Positions 8,220 through 16,805 of a DNA stretch of 64,000 nucleotides are shown here, one piece after another; the first letter of the stretch is position 1, and each line of letters starts with the position of its first letter. The stretch covers positions 44,765-108,764 of the forward strand of contig NZ_JAFWFN010000031.1 of assembly GCF_017515565.1 (NCBI RefSeq), written 5' to 3'. Below the pieces are notes generated by a model. It was given only the letters and a program-made list of their open reading frames with translations, did not search any database and was not told the DNA's origin. The position numbers and the translations under genes were made by a program. This DNA comes from Halomonas sp. GTDB taxonomy: Bacteria; Pseudomonadota; Gammaproteobacteria; Pseudomonadales; Halomonadaceae.

Positions 8220-10235
8220 ATGCGCTCTACATCACCCCAGCAAACGCTGAAAGAAGTATTCGGTTTTGACGACTTTCGCGGCGGCCAGCAGGCGGTGGTG
8301 TCCAGAGTGCTTGAAGGGCACTCTACCGCGGCGATTTTTGCCACCGGCGCGGGGAAGTCACTCTGCTACCAGCTTCCGGCGTTGCATTTACCCCATCTCA
8401 CCTTAGTGGTGTCGCCACTGCTGGCGTTGATGCAGGATCAGCTCGCGTTTCTGACCCGCCACGGTGTGGCCGCGGCGAGTATCGATTCCACTCAAGACCG
8501 TGATGCCACCCGGGAAGTGATGGAGCGCGCCAAAAGCGGCGAGCTGAAAATCCTCATGGTGTCGGTGGAGCGGTTGAAAAATGAGCGGTTTCGCAATTTT
8601 CTCCGCCAAGTTCAGATATCGCTGTTGGTCGTGGATGAAGCTCACTGCCTCTCTGAGTGGGGGCATAACTTCCGCCCCGATTATCTGAAGCTGCCGGACT
8701 ACCAGCGCGACTTTGCCATTCCTCAAGTGCTACTACTGACGGCCACGGCGACGCCCACCGTTATTGCCGATATGAGCGAGAAGTTTGCCATCGCACCGGA
8801 TAACGTTATCACCACCGGTTTTTACCGCCCCAATCTTGAGCTGCTGGTGGCACCGGCTATGGAGGATCGCCAGCAGCAGTTGATTAACTGGCTAAAGCCG
8901 CAGATGCAGCCGGGTAGCGAAGCGCCGACGATTATCTATGTCACCCTGCAGCAAACCGCCGAGCAGGTGGCGAAGGCGCTGGCGGCCCAGGGGATTGCTG
9001 CCCAGGCCTACCACGCGGGGCTGGATTCCCAGCGAAGGGATGCGATTCAACGTCAGTTTATGGGAGGTGAGTCGCCCTGCATCGTGGCCACCATTGCGTT
9101 TGGCATGGGTATCGATAAGGGCGATATTCGTAACGTGGTGCACTTTGATCTGCCCAAATCCATTGAGAACTACAGTCAGGAGATTGGCCGGGCAGGGCGC
9201 GATGGTCTGCCTTCCACCTGCCTGACCATGGCCGGGCGGGATGGCCTGCGGGTGCTGGAAAATTTTGTTTACGGCGATACCCCCGAATACGCTGGTATCT
9301 ACCGCCTGTTGGAGGAGATCGCTACGGCAGGCCAAGCCCCGGATCGCCAGTGGGAAGTACTGCTCAACACGCTTTCCCGGGATACCAATATCCGCCTGCT
9401 ACCGCTAAAAACGCTGCTGGTACGGCTGGAAATGCACGGCATTATCGCCCCACGCTATGCGTTTCTGGCCGAGTATCGACTGCGCTATCACCTTGAACCT
9501 AGTGAACTAGTGGGTCGTTTTGAAGGCGAACGTGCTGCCTTTGTGCGCCTTATTATCGATAATATTCCGATTGCCCGCACCTGGGGAACGGTGGATTTTG
9601 ACCGCCTGCATCATGCCGGGCAGGCTCAGCAAATTGATGCCTCCCGCGCTCGCGTTATCACTGCGCTTGAGTATTTTCAGGATAAAGGCTGGCTGACACT
9701 GGAAGGCAAGCGGATGACCGATGTTTATGAGGTGCGTCAGCCCGGTTTTGCCATTGAGGCGCTGGCGAGTCAGCTATATGACGAGTGCCTACATCGAGAG
9801 CGTATCGAGATCGACCGGCTCCAGGCCATGCTGGCGCTGTTTGAGTCTGAGAGCTGCCTGACTAGACGGCTAGCCGAGCACTTTGGTGATAGTACCTTTG
9901 GTGACAGCACGTTTGATGCTCTACCTGATGGCGAACAGGGCCGATGTGGACACTGCTCGGTGTGTTATGGTCGCCCTGTGCGGCTGCCCGATGCGCCGCC
10001 GCAGCCCGCATTGTCGAAGGCTGATTTTCAGCGCTACGCCACGCCGCTGATTGAGCGCCACACAGAACAGCTCGGCCAGCCGCTCACTGCTCAGCGACTG
10101 GCGCACTTTCTGTGCGGCTTAACCATGCCGATTTTTACCCCGCTCAAAGCCCGCACTCTTAACGGCTTCGCGGTTTTTGAGCAGCGCGCCTACCCCGAGG
10201 TGCGTGAGTGGACGCAGGCGATGCTAGGCCAGTAG
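8220..10235 (+). CDS. RecQ family ATP-dependent DNA helicase
   Basis: A 3'-5' superfamily 2 DNA helicase of RecQ type, 671 residues. Motifs in order: motif I GAGKSLCYQLP (about 45-55), DEAH box VVDEAHCLSEWGH (about 139), TATATP (about 175), and in the second RecA domain IAFGMGIDKGDIR and IGRAGRDG (about 295-330). A short cysteine cluster RCGHCSVC near residue 578 may bind zinc. It is longer than E. coli RecQ (609), and its C-terminal half diverges, so it may be a RecQ paralogue rather than the housekeeping enzyme. It starts 28 bases after the DUF1653 gene. Its end overlaps the convergent FAD gene by 12 bases. Confidence 0.92.
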   Translation: MRSTSPQQTLKEVFGFDDFRGGQQAVVSRVLEGHSTAAIFATGAGKSLCYQLPALHLPHLTLVVSPLLALMQDQLAFLTRHGVAAASIDSTQDRDATREVMERAKSGELKILMVSVERLKNERFRNFLRQVQISLLVVDEAHCLSEWGHNFRPDYLKLPDYQRDFAIPQVLLLTATATPTVIADMSEKFAIAPDNVITTGFYRPNLELLVAPAMEDRQQQLINWLKPQMQPGSEAPTIIYVTLQQTAEQVAKALAAQGIAAQAYHAGLDSQRRDAIQRQFMGGESPCIVATIAFGMGIDKGDIRNVVHFDLPKSIENYSQEIGRAGRDGLPSTCLTMAGRDGLRVLENFVYGDTPEYAGIYRLLEEIATAGQAPDRQWEVLLNTLSRDTNIRLLPLKTLLVRLEMHGIIAPRYAFLAEYRLRYHLEPSELVGRFEGERAAFVRLIIDNIPIARTWGTVDFDRLHHAGQAQQIDASRARVITALEYFQDKGWLTLEGKRMTDVYEVRQPGFAIEALASQLYDECLHRERIEIDRLQAMLALFESESCLTRRLAEHFGDSTFGDSTFDALPDGEQGRCGHCSVCYGRPVRLPDAPPQPALSKADFQRYATPLIERHTEQLGQPLTAQRLAHFLCGLTMPIFTPLKARTLNGFAVFEQRAYPEVREWTQAMLGQ

Positions 10236-11618
10236 CTCAGCGGCGCTTTTGCCCGCCACTGTGCCCAGCACCACGGCGCTAAGCAGCCCGTTGCCGGAAA
10301 GGTAGCCACTGTCGTTGGAACCCGACACCCCACGGGCGGCACCGCCTGCGGCAAACAGGTTGGGCAGCGCCTGACCCTGAGTATTGAGTACTCGCGCAGA
10401 TGAATTCACCTCTAAACCGCCCTGGGTGTGAAACAGCGCACCGGTGACACGAATGGCGTAGTAGGGTGGTTTAAGCAGGTTCATGGGTTCAAAACGGCGG
10501 CCAAAGGTATCTGCCGTTTGCTGTTTGGCATGCTGCTGCATCTCCGTGAAGGTAGCCTGCAGTTCTGTTAGCGGAAGGTTCAAGCCAGCGGCCATCTCTT
10601 CAAGGTTGGCAAAGCTTCGCACCGCACCGCCTTCCTGGGCATTACGGTAATCCTCAAAGGCTTGGGCGGATTCATGTATGCGCGCATCAAATAGGTTCCA
10701 GGCTACCTGCTCCGGCTGAGCCAGCACTTTGGCCGCCTGCTCGGAGTAGCCGCCGTGCTCGTTGGAGAAACGCTCGCCGTTTAGATTGACCTGAATGCCG
10801 CCCTGCATCATCAGTGCCCAACTTATTAACGTCTGATGGGGCGTCGCTAACGAGCCGTGCCCTTGGCAGGCTCCTAGATCTTTTGTACTGGCGCCCATGG
10901 CCTGACCCCACAGTAGCGCGTCGCCTTGGTTGCCTTCATGGCCATAGTAGAGTGCGTGTTTGAGTGTCGGCAGGTAGCGTTCAACCAGCTCCACGTTACC
11001 GCCATAGCCATTGCAGGCCAGAATCAGCGCGTTGCAGCCAATGCTTTCGCGGCTGCCGTCCGGGCGCTCAAGGGTGATGCCCCGCACTCGCTGAGTGTCA
11101 TCAACGTGCAAATCCACTACCCGCGCCTGGGTTAAAATATCGATGCCCGCGGCTTCTGCAGCGTTGAGCAGTGCGCCCATTAGCTCTTCACCGGTGCGCC
11201 GTGGGGTTGCGTGCATGCGCAGGTGGCGATGGCCTGGGTAGAGAAAGCCTTCCACTAACTCAAAGGGGACGCCGTGCTGATCCGCCAGCCACTCAATGGT
11301 CGGGCCAGATTGGCTGGCGAGTAGCTCGACAATCGCCGGGTCTGCTTCAAAGCCGTTCTTCTTTTGTATATCTTCCGCCATGGCCTCGGCAGAGTCCGTG
11401 ACGCCCAGCTCATGTTGAAAGCGTGTATTAGCGGCGGGAATAAAGCCCGACGACATCGCCGTGCTGCCACGGGGCAGGGCGTCGCGCTCTAAAACGACAA
11501 GCTCAATGCCCGCTTCCTGGGCGGCCAGCGCTGCGACCAGGCCGCAGGCTCCCGCACCGATAATCACCAGCGGCAGGTGGGCATCAAAGCTATCGTGGGT
11601 ATAGGGGATAATCGCCAT
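10224..11618 (-). CDS. FAD-dependent oxidoreductase (fumarate reductase/KstD-like)
   Basis: A 464-residue flavoprotein of the FAD_binding_2 family (flavocytochrome c, urocanate reductase, 3-ketosteroid dehydrogenase, L-aspartate oxidase). The dinucleotide motif VIIGAGACGLVAALAAQ starts near residue 18, and the C-terminal flavin segment NLFAAGGAARGVSGSNDSGYLSGNG closes the FAD site. No haem motif or signal peptide is seen, so it is probably a soluble enzyme that adds or removes a C=C bond next to a carbonyl. It is the last gene of the leftward catabolic operon, and its start overlaps the stop of the upstream hydrolase. The substrate is unknown; saturation of a maleate/succinate-type intermediate is a reasonable inference. 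Confidence 0.85.
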   Translation of the reverse strand: MAIIPYTHDSFDAHLPLVIIGAGACGLVAALAAQEAGIELVVLERDALPRGSTAMSSGFIPAANTRFQHELGVTDSAEAMAEDIQKKNGFEADPAIVELLASQSGPTIEWLADQHGVPFELVEGFLYPGHRHLRMHATPRRTGEELMGALLNAAEAAGIDILTQARVVDLHVDDTQRVRGITLERPDGSRESIGCNALILACNGYGGNVELVERYLPTLKHALYYGHEGNQGDALLWGQAMGASTKDLGACQGHGSLATPHQTLISWALMMQGGIQVNLNGERFSNEHGGYSEQAAKVLAQPEQVAWNLFDARIHESAQAFEDYRNAQEGGAVRSFANLEEMAAGLNLPLTELQATFTEMQQHAKQQTADTFGRRFEPMNLLKPPYYAIRVTGALFHTQGGLEVNSSARVLNTQGQALPNLFAAGGAARGVSGSNDSGYLSGNGLLSAVVLGTVAGKSAAELLA

Positions 11619-12550
11619 TACGCCTGCTCCGCTGAATGGTGGAAGGCATTCAAAATCTCACCCGCCGGGGCCTGCCACACATCCGGATGTCCGCTGATAT
11701 GCGCCAACACGTCTTCCAGGCAAGCAATGCGATGGGGCTGGCCCACCAGCCAAGGATGCAGGTTCAGCGCAAACAGGCGGCCACCTTGTTCGCGGGACTC
11801 TTCGAGCAGAAAATCGAAGGCGTCTTTAACCTGGGTCACCCAGGAGTCTTCCGAGTGCAGGTTTTGGCTCATCACGAACTGGTCTTCGATCTCGGTGGCC
11901 AGCGGCATCATGGTTAAACTGCCTGTCTTGGTTTCACACGAATAAGGCATATCGTCATTCACCCAGTCGGCGCAGTACTCAATGCCGTTTTCTGCCAGCA
12001 GGTCAGGGGTGTTGAAGCTTTGGTGTTTGGCGGGGCTTAGCCAACCGCGAACAGGCTGACCAGTCACTCGGCGCAGAGTATCCACAGAGCGTTTGACCAG
12101 CTCAGCCTCCTCTTCAATCGGCTGGCCGCCATAGTGCAGGTGATCCATGTTCCAGCCGTGGGCGATAAATTCACCGCCATGCTCTTTTAAGCGCTGCACC
12201 AGATAGGGCGTCTGCTCCGCCAGCTGTGCGTTGATCGCAAAGGTCGGCGTGATGCTGTGTGCCGCCAGCGCTTTTAAAACGCGATAAATGCCCACGCGGT
12301 TGCCGTAATCCCGCAACGAGAAGTGGCGTAGGTCTGGGTAGGGCATGGTCATGCCGTTAGGTACTTTAAACGGCTTGCCGCGCTGGTTTAGCGGGTAGAA
12401 CTGCAGCGAAATATTGATCCACACCGCCAGGGTTTTGCCTTCGGGCCAAGTGACTGGCGCGCGCTCACTCAGCATCGACCATTCATAGCGATCATGGTCG
12501 TAGCCGTGGCGGCGGTAAGGGTAGTCGAGATAGTCGTCGTTAAGCGCCAT
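11618..12550 (-). CDS. Polysaccharide deacetylase-fold hydrolase (PuuE/imidase-like), copy 1
   Basis: A 310-residue protein of the NodB/polysaccharide deacetylase fold, closest in character to PuuE allantoinases and related C-N hydrolases rather than sugar deacetylases. The segments FSLRDYGNRVGIYR, EFIAHGWNMDH and LNLHPWLVGQPHRI carry the His/Asp positions expected at the active site. A longer reading to 12703 exists, but the ATG at 12550 begins the conserved region and overlaps the stop of copy 2 by 11 bases, indicating coupling. The sequence is clearly different from copy 2, so the two may act as a heteromer or on related substrates. Hydrolysis of a cyclic amide or imide is inferred from family and neighbours. 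Confidence 0.82.
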   Translation of the reverse strand: MALNDDYLDYPYRRHGYDHDRYEWSMLSERAPVTWPEGKTLAVWINISLQFYPLNQRGKPFKVPNGMTMPYPDLRHFSLRDYGNRVGIYRVLKALAAHSITPTFAINAQLAEQTPYLVQRLKEHGGEFIAHGWNMDHLHYGGQPIEEEAELVKRSVDTLRRVTGQPVRGWLSPAKHQSFNTPDLLAENGIEYCADWVNDDMPYSCETKTGSLTMMPLATEIEDQFVMSQNLHSEDSWVTQVKDAFDFLLEESREQGGRLFALNLHPWLVGQPHRIACLEDVLAHISGHPDVWQAPAGEILNAFHHSAEQA

Positions 12551-13508
12551 AGCGTTCCCCCTGTTTGCGCGCGGAGGCGGCCTGGGCCGCCATGCTGTCG
12601 AGGGCGGCATCGTAATAGTTGGCCAAGTAAAAATCGGCAATTTCGCGCCCGGTGGCGACCCACACATCCGGGTGGCCGGTGATGTACTCAAGCGCCTCTT
12701 CAAACGCTTTAATACGGTGAGGGCAGCTCACTTGGTAATTGTGGGTGGGAATGCACATCACCGTGCCGGACTCTGCGCCCTCGGCATACAGGCGGTCAAA
12801 GTGGCGCTTGAGCATGGTGGCGTATTGGCGCGGCTCTACTTTGTTCACTGCGTAGACGATAGTGTCGTTCATCTCCAGCGAGTAGGGCATGGAGATAAAC
12901 CGCTTGCCGGAGCGAACGCTGATCGGCGTCGGCTGGTCGTCGTGGAATAGGTCGCAGGTATAAAGCCCGCCCTTATCACCAAATAGTTCTTCGCCTACTT
13001 CGGCAAATAGATCCAGGGTGCGCTCTGAGTGGGAGAGTGCTGGCGCCAGGTATCCCGCGCAGGCCTGGCCGGTATAGCGGTGAATGGTTTCCATACTGTC
13101 GCGGATCATCGCCCGCTCTTGGGCTTCGCTAAGGCCGTAGGTGTAGCGGGTGTTGTAAATGCCGTGGCTGAAAAACTCCCAGTCACGCTCGCGGCACATC
13201 TCAATGATCTCGGGATGGTGCTCGCAGAGCGCTACGGAAAGCGACACCGAGCCGCGAATGCCGTATTTATCCAGCAGCGCCATCTGACGCTGGTGGCCAA
13301 CCCGGTTGCCATAGTCGCGAATGCTGTAGCCGGGCACCGAAGGGTGCGGGTGTGGCCAAGGGTTACGCTGTGGGTTCGGCGGTGGGTCAAGCTCGTAATA
13401 CTCAATATTGGGGGCTACCCAGAAGGCCACCTTGGCGCCTCCGGGCCAAGTGATTTTGGGCCGCTGGTCGTAGGCCCAGTAATCGTAAACGCCAAGTGAC
13501 TCTTTCAT
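12540..13508 (-). CDS. Polysaccharide deacetylase-fold hydrolase (PuuE/imidase-like), copy 2
   Basis: A 322-residue paralogue of the downstream gene. Shared features are the SIRDYGNRVGHQRQMALLDKYGI block (near residue 65), WEFFSHGIYNTRYTYG, the GYLAPALSHSERTLDL loop, and the C-terminal HRIKAFEEALEYITGHPDVW that both copies carry in similar form. No signal peptide is seen, which argues against a role on cell-wall or extracellular polysaccharide and for a cytosolic small-molecule C-N hydrolase. It is spaced 12 bases after the isochorismatase-fold gene. The tandem non-identical pair in a catabolic operon is notable; the substrate is unknown. Confidence 0.82.
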   Translation of the reverse strand: MKESLGVYDYWAYDQRPKITWPGGAKVAFWVAPNIEYYELDPPPNPQRNPWPHPHPSVPGYSIRDYGNRVGHQRQMALLDKYGIRGSVSLSVALCEHHPEIIEMCRERDWEFFSHGIYNTRYTYGLSEAQERAMIRDSMETIHRYTGQACAGYLAPALSHSERTLDLFAEVGEELFGDKGGLYTCDLFHDDQPTPISVRSGKRFISMPYSLEMNDTIVYAVNKVEPRQYATMLKRHFDRLYAEGAESGTVMCIPTHNYQVSCPHRIKAFEEALEYITGHPDVWVATGREIADFYLANYYDAALDSMAAQAASARKQGERYGA

Positions 13509-13520
13509 TGCTGGCTCCTA

Positions 13521-14189
13521 TTACCCATTACCGTCCAGCCACGCTAACACCTCGGCAACCGGCAGCACGTCGGCATACTTGAGGTGCAGGTCGGTCAGGT
13601 TGGCGTAGTGGTAGCTTTCGTGTTTATCCGCGACGCATTCCATCGGCACGATGGTGCGGTAGCCCCGGGACAGGCTCTCTACAGCGGTGGCGCGAATGCA
13701 GCCAGAGGTAGAGCCGCCGGTAATAATTACCGTGTCGACCTGATGCCACACCAGTAGCGACTGCAGCGGCGTTTCAAAAAAGGCTGAGGGCATACGCTTG
13801 GTGTAGATCACATCGCGGCTGCGGTCGATCTCGCAGCGCTCGTCGAACTCGGCGCGCTCGGAGCCATACTTAATGTTTTGCAGCGAGTCAGGCGTATCGG
13901 TGCGGGTACCCCAAACGCCAGCGTCTTCGGCGGAGTCTAAAAAAGCGACGTGGGTCCAAACCACCGGCCAGCCTTTCTCCCGAAAACCGCGCGCCAATTG
14001 GTTGGTGTAAGCCAACTGCTTGGGGTCGGTTTCGTAAGCAGTTTTGAAGAGATCGGTGCGGGTGTAGGCTTTTTGCGGGTCGACGTTCACCAACACCGCT
14101 TTATTGCCAAAGCCAAATGGCACCCGCTGCGGGTTGGCCATTACCTCGGAAAAAATCTCTTTCGCCGTTTTGTCGGTGGTCAGCATCAT
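13521..14189 (-). CDS. Isochorismatase-family cysteine hydrolase (probable amidase)
   Basis: A 222-residue isochorismatase-fold hydrolase resembling N-carbamoylsarcosine amidases and maleamate amidohydrolases. The Asp-Lys-Cys catalytic triad is visible: Asp in NVDPQKAY (near residue 37), Lys in YTKRMPSAF (near 130) and Cys in GGSTSGCIRATAVES (near 165). The upstream AGGAG lies three bases from the first ATG and six from the immediately following ATG, so translation may start at 14186. Within the operon it would suit release of ammonia from a half-amide produced by the two PuuE-like hydrolases; that step is inference. Confidence 0.86.
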   Translation of the reverse strand: MMLTTDKTAKEIFSEVMANPQRVPFGFGNKAVLVNVDPQKAYTRTDLFKTAYETDPKQLAYTNQLARGFREKGWPVVWTHVAFLDSAEDAGVWGTRTDTPDSLQNIKYGSERAEFDERCEIDRSRDVIYTKRMPSAFFETPLQSLLVWHQVDTVIITGGSTSGCIRATAVESLSRGYRTIVPMECVADKHESYHYANLTDLHLKYADVLPVAEVLAWLDGNG

Positions 14190-14249
14190 CGTCTCCTGAA
14201 TTTATTTATTGGTATTTATAAATAACGGGCACGGTTTGATAAATGAGCG

Positions 14250-15167
14250 CTAGCGATTGTCGTACTGTTCGCCAAGCTCCAGCATCGCTTGGGTGCCTAA
14301 GTAGTCGTTAAGCTGTTTGAAATCGAGCATCTGGTCGCGGAAGGCGTCGGTGGTGCCATCCTGTTTTAGCGTGGCAAAGAAACGGCTGGCCATGTGGGTA
14401 ATCGCCCGCACCAGCGCGCCGGGGAAAATCACCAGCGAGAAGCCAAGGTCTTCCAGCGCCTGGGCGTTCTGCAGCGGCGTGTCGCCGCCTTCGACCATAT
14501 TGGCCATGATGGGCACCTTGCCTTTGAACTGCGTCATGATCTTGCGGATGTCTTCGTCGCTACGGATACCTTCGATAAACAGCATATCTACGCCCGCTTC
14601 ATAATAGGCCTGGGCGCGCTCAATAGCGCTGTCAGTGCCTTCCACGCCCAGCGCATCGGTTCGGCCAATAATGAGCGTGCTGTCGCTTTCTCTGGCGTCT
14701 AAGGCAGCATGCAATTTGCCAACCATTTCGCTTTTGGAGACCAGGGTTTTACCGCGCAGATGGCCGCAGCGCTTCGGGTAGGTTTGGTCTTCAAGTTGAA
14801 TAGCGTTGGCGCCAGCGCGCTCCAACAGGCGCACGCTGCGCATCACGTTCATGGCGTTGCCAAAACCGGTGTCGCAATCCACGACCACGGATAAGTTGGT
14901 GCGCTCGCGAATGTGCGACATGGCGGTGCAAATTTCAGTAATACTGAGCAGGCCAATATCCGGTCGCCCCAGTTGGGTGTAGGCCAGGCTGGCGCCGGAA
15001 AGGTAGACCGTATCAAAGCCTGCCTGCTCGGCAAGAGACGCGCCTAGGGCGTCAAACACGCCGGGGGCAACCACAATGGAGCTGTCGTTCAACTGCTGTT
15101 TAAGTTGGGTGGGGCGGTGTGCAGCCTGCGGTGAGTCCGGTTGAGACGTAACGTGTTGGCGTGTCAT
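14250..15167 (-). CDS. Isocitrate lyase/PEP mutase superfamily lyase (2,3-dimethylmalate or 2-methylisocitrate lyase-like)
   Basis: A 305-residue TIM-barrel enzyme. The loop motif KRCGH (near residue 125, in EDQTYPKRCGH) carries the cysteine typical of true C-C lyases such as methylisocitrate lyase PrpB and 2,3-dimethylmalate lyase, whereas phosphonopyruvate mutases lack it. DCDTGFGN (near 99) is the Mg2+-binding segment, and IGRTDA (near 168) is also conserved. The expected reaction is retro-aldol cleavage of a malate derivative to pyruvate (or glyoxylate) and a carboxylate. There is no prpC/prpD nearby; the LeuCD-type hydratase across the regulator gene favours dimethylmalate-like chemistry. 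Exact substrate unknown. Confidence 0.85.
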   Translation of the reverse strand: MTRQHVTSQPDSPQAAHRPTQLKQQLNDSSIVVAPGVFDALGASLAEQAGFDTVYLSGASLAYTQLGRPDIGLLSITEICTAMSHIRERTNLSVVVDCDTGFGNAMNVMRSVRLLERAGANAIQLEDQTYPKRCGHLRGKTLVSKSEMVGKLHAALDARESDSTLIIGRTDALGVEGTDSAIERAQAYYEAGVDMLFIEGIRSDEDIRKIMTQFKGKVPIMANMVEGGDTPLQNAQALEDLGFSLVIFPGALVRAITHMASRFFATLKQDGTTDAFRDQMLDFKQLNDYLGTQAMLELGEQYDNR

Positions 15168-15210
15168 AACTATCTCGTCATTATAAGGTGAGCGAATGGT
15201 AGGGTAAGCG

Positions 15211-15639
15211 TTAGCGGTGGCTGCCTGTGTTAGCGACCAGCGCTAAATCGTTCCAAACGTCTTGGCGGGTAATCAAACCATCGGTTAATTCAAAGCGGTC
15301 AATGAAGCGCACACCAGTAGATGTGCTGCCATCCAACCACTCCACCGCCAGCTCGCCATGGCAAACCACTACGCAGCGGGTGGTGGAAGTGCCATGGCTT
15401 GGATAGCGGCAGAGATCCACGGCATGAAAGGTTTTGCTCACTCGGCGGTAGCGGGTTTTTGCCCACTCAACGACCTCGCTTAATCGCTGGATAGCCGGTG
15501 CGCCAGGGAACTGCATCACCACATTAGCCGCCAGGTATCGCTCTGCGCTGACAAGGTCGCGGGCTTCCATGGCACTTAGAAAAGCGCGCACCTGCTTTAC
15601 ATCGTGGCTTTCTAAGTCAGTCATCTCTGCGTTAGGCAT
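15211..15639 (-). CDS. NTF2-like / SnoaL-like protein
   Basis: A 142-residue protein with the NTF2-like cone fold pattern: an N-terminal helix (VRAFLSAMEARDLVSAERYL), a FPGAPAI strand-turn, a central ERF-like core, and the ending FIDRFELTDGLITRQDVWNDL. Such proteins can be small isomerases, dehydratases or ligand-binding proteins. No catalytic residue assignment is possible by eye. It is the first gene of the leftward catabolic operon, 43 bases before the lyase, and its promoter region is shared with the divergent gntR gene, which places it in the same pathway. Confidence 0.75.
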   Translation of the reverse strand: MPNAEMTDLESHDVKQVRAFLSAMEARDLVSAERYLAANVVMQFPGAPAIQRLSEVVEWAKTRYRRVSKTFHAVDLCRYPSHGTSTTRCVVVCHGELAVEWLDGSTSTGVRFIDRFELTDGLITRQDVWNDLALVANTGSHR

Positions 15640-15759
15640 TTCGACTCTCTTGCAACTAGCTGCTCACGTGAGGCCACATCGTTAGCGATACGAAACAGCG
15701 CTGGTTCTGTGATAATGGCTTTCAAGGGGCAGTGGTTGTGTTATTGATTAGCTGTCGAT

Positions 15760-15779
15760 ATGTATTATATATAATACAT
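15760..15779. promoter_or_regulatory. Predicted GntR operator (site 1), divergent promoter
   Basis: ATGTATTATATATAATACAT is a perfect 20-bp palindrome between the divergent NTF2-like and gntR genes. It contains the core TGTATTA-TATA-TAATACA and a TATAAT (15770-15775) usable as a -10 element; TTGATT (15744-15749) is a possible -35 for gntR, and TTGACG on the minus strand (15803-15808) a possible -35 for the leftward operon. The same core with AATT in the centre occurs before the leuC-like gene, which strongly suggests one regulator. The assignment to the adjacent GntR protein is inference. Confidence 0.72.
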
Positions 15780-15852
15780 TTTTATGTCTATTATTATCCC
15801 TACGTCAAGCCTGACACGAATTTTTTGAACAATATCCTAAGGAGAGGCGTGG

Positions 15853-16659
15853 ATGAGTGAGGCACAAACCTCCGCGGTGGGGGGCACTAAATCACATCGC
15901 ATCTACCTGCTGTTGAAAGACGCTATCTTGAGCGGACGGCTGCCCGCAGGCAGTAAATTGCCGGGTGAAAATAAACTGGCGGAGCAGCACGGGGTGTCCC
16001 GAGTCACTGTTCGGCGTGCGATGGAAGCGCTGCAAGCGACAGGCATGGTAGAGCGTAAAGCGGGTGTGGGTACGGTGGTGCTGGAGCAGCCGTTGGACGC
16101 CACGGTGATGACCGCCAGCGTGTCTAACCTAATGCCTAATATGGTCAAGATGAGCCAGGCTTCTCAGGTTCGGTTGCTGGAGTTTGCCTATGTGCTGCCG
16201 CCGGAAATGATCCGCGAACGGCTGGGTATGGGGCCGAGTGGGAAGGTGCAGCGTTCGGTGCGGGTGCGCATGGTTGACGATAAGCCGTTTTCCCATCTGG
16301 TGACCCATGTGCCTGAGCCTATCGCTCTGCACTACAACGAGATGGATTTAGCCAATACGCCGCTGTTTGTGCTGCTTGAGCGCAGCGGGGTGAAGGTCGA
16401 CCACGCCTCCCAATCGATTTCAGCCACTTTGGCCAGCCATGAGGTGGCCAAGGCGCTGGATGTTGCCGTTGGCTCGCCGCTGATTTCACTGACCCGCGTG
16501 GTGTTTGATGAGCAGGGTCGAGGAGTTGAACACCTGGATGCGCTCTATCGTCCGGATCGCTATCGCTTCCAAATTGACCTAGAACGCAACGGCGATGATA
16601 ACTCCCGCTACTGGGAGCCAAAGGTGGGTGGAATGCCCACCGATGGGAAGGGTAAGTAG
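15853..16659 (+). CDS. GntR family transcriptional regulator (HutC/UTRA type)
   Basis: A 268-residue regulator with an N-terminal winged helix (about 15-85; motifs GRLPAGSKLPGENKLAEQHGVSRVTVRRAMEAL) and a C-terminal UTRA effector domain (about 105-250) that should bind a pathway metabolite. The start ATG at 15853 follows AAGGAG. It is divergent from the leftward catabolic operon and upstream of the hydratase/TRAP genes. Perfect TGTATTA-N4-TAATACA palindromes lie on both sides of the gene, so it probably controls both operons and itself. Effector unknown; a substituted dicarboxylate is a reasonable guess. Confidence 0.92.
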   Translation: MSEAQTSAVGGTKSHRIYLLLKDAILSGRLPAGSKLPGENKLAEQHGVSRVTVRRAMEALQATGMVERKAGVGTVVLEQPLDATVMTASVSNLMPNMVKMSQASQVRLLEFAYVLPPEMIRERLGMGPSGKVQRSVRVRMVDDKPFSHLVTHVPEPIALHYNEMDLANTPLFVLLERSGVKVDHASQSISATLASHEVAKALDVAVGSPLISLTRVVFDEQGRGVEHLDALYRPDRYRFQIDLERNGDDNSRYWEPKVGGMPTDGKGK

Positions 16660-16681
16660 CGTGATTGGGTTATCTTTTTAA

Positions 16682-16699
16682 TGTATTAAATTTAATACA
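16682..16699. promoter_or_regulatory. Predicted GntR operator (site 2), upstream of the leuC-like gene
   Basis: TGTATTAAATTTAATACA is a perfect 18-bp palindrome, 107 bases before the hydratase start and 22 bases after the gntR stop. It shares both 7-bp arms exactly with site 1 and differs only in the four central bases. A weak TTGACC lies downstream at 16724-16729. The duplicate operator indicates that the hydratase-transporter operon belongs to the same regulon as the leftward genes. Confidence 0.72.
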
Positions 16700-16805
16700 G
16701 ATTTAAAATTAAAAAAAATACATTTGACCTGTGTTGTAAAATTGCGCTAGTTGTATTGGGTAAGAACGATAAGTCTAACGAAGGCCGAGGCAACGAGCGA
16801 CGACC

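Noticed and set aside
11618-12703. Longer N-terminal form of the PuuE-like copy 1
   Set aside because: The extra 51 residues lie in the other frame of copy 2, are Pro/Arg-rich and not family-like; ATG at 12550 fits the coupling pattern.
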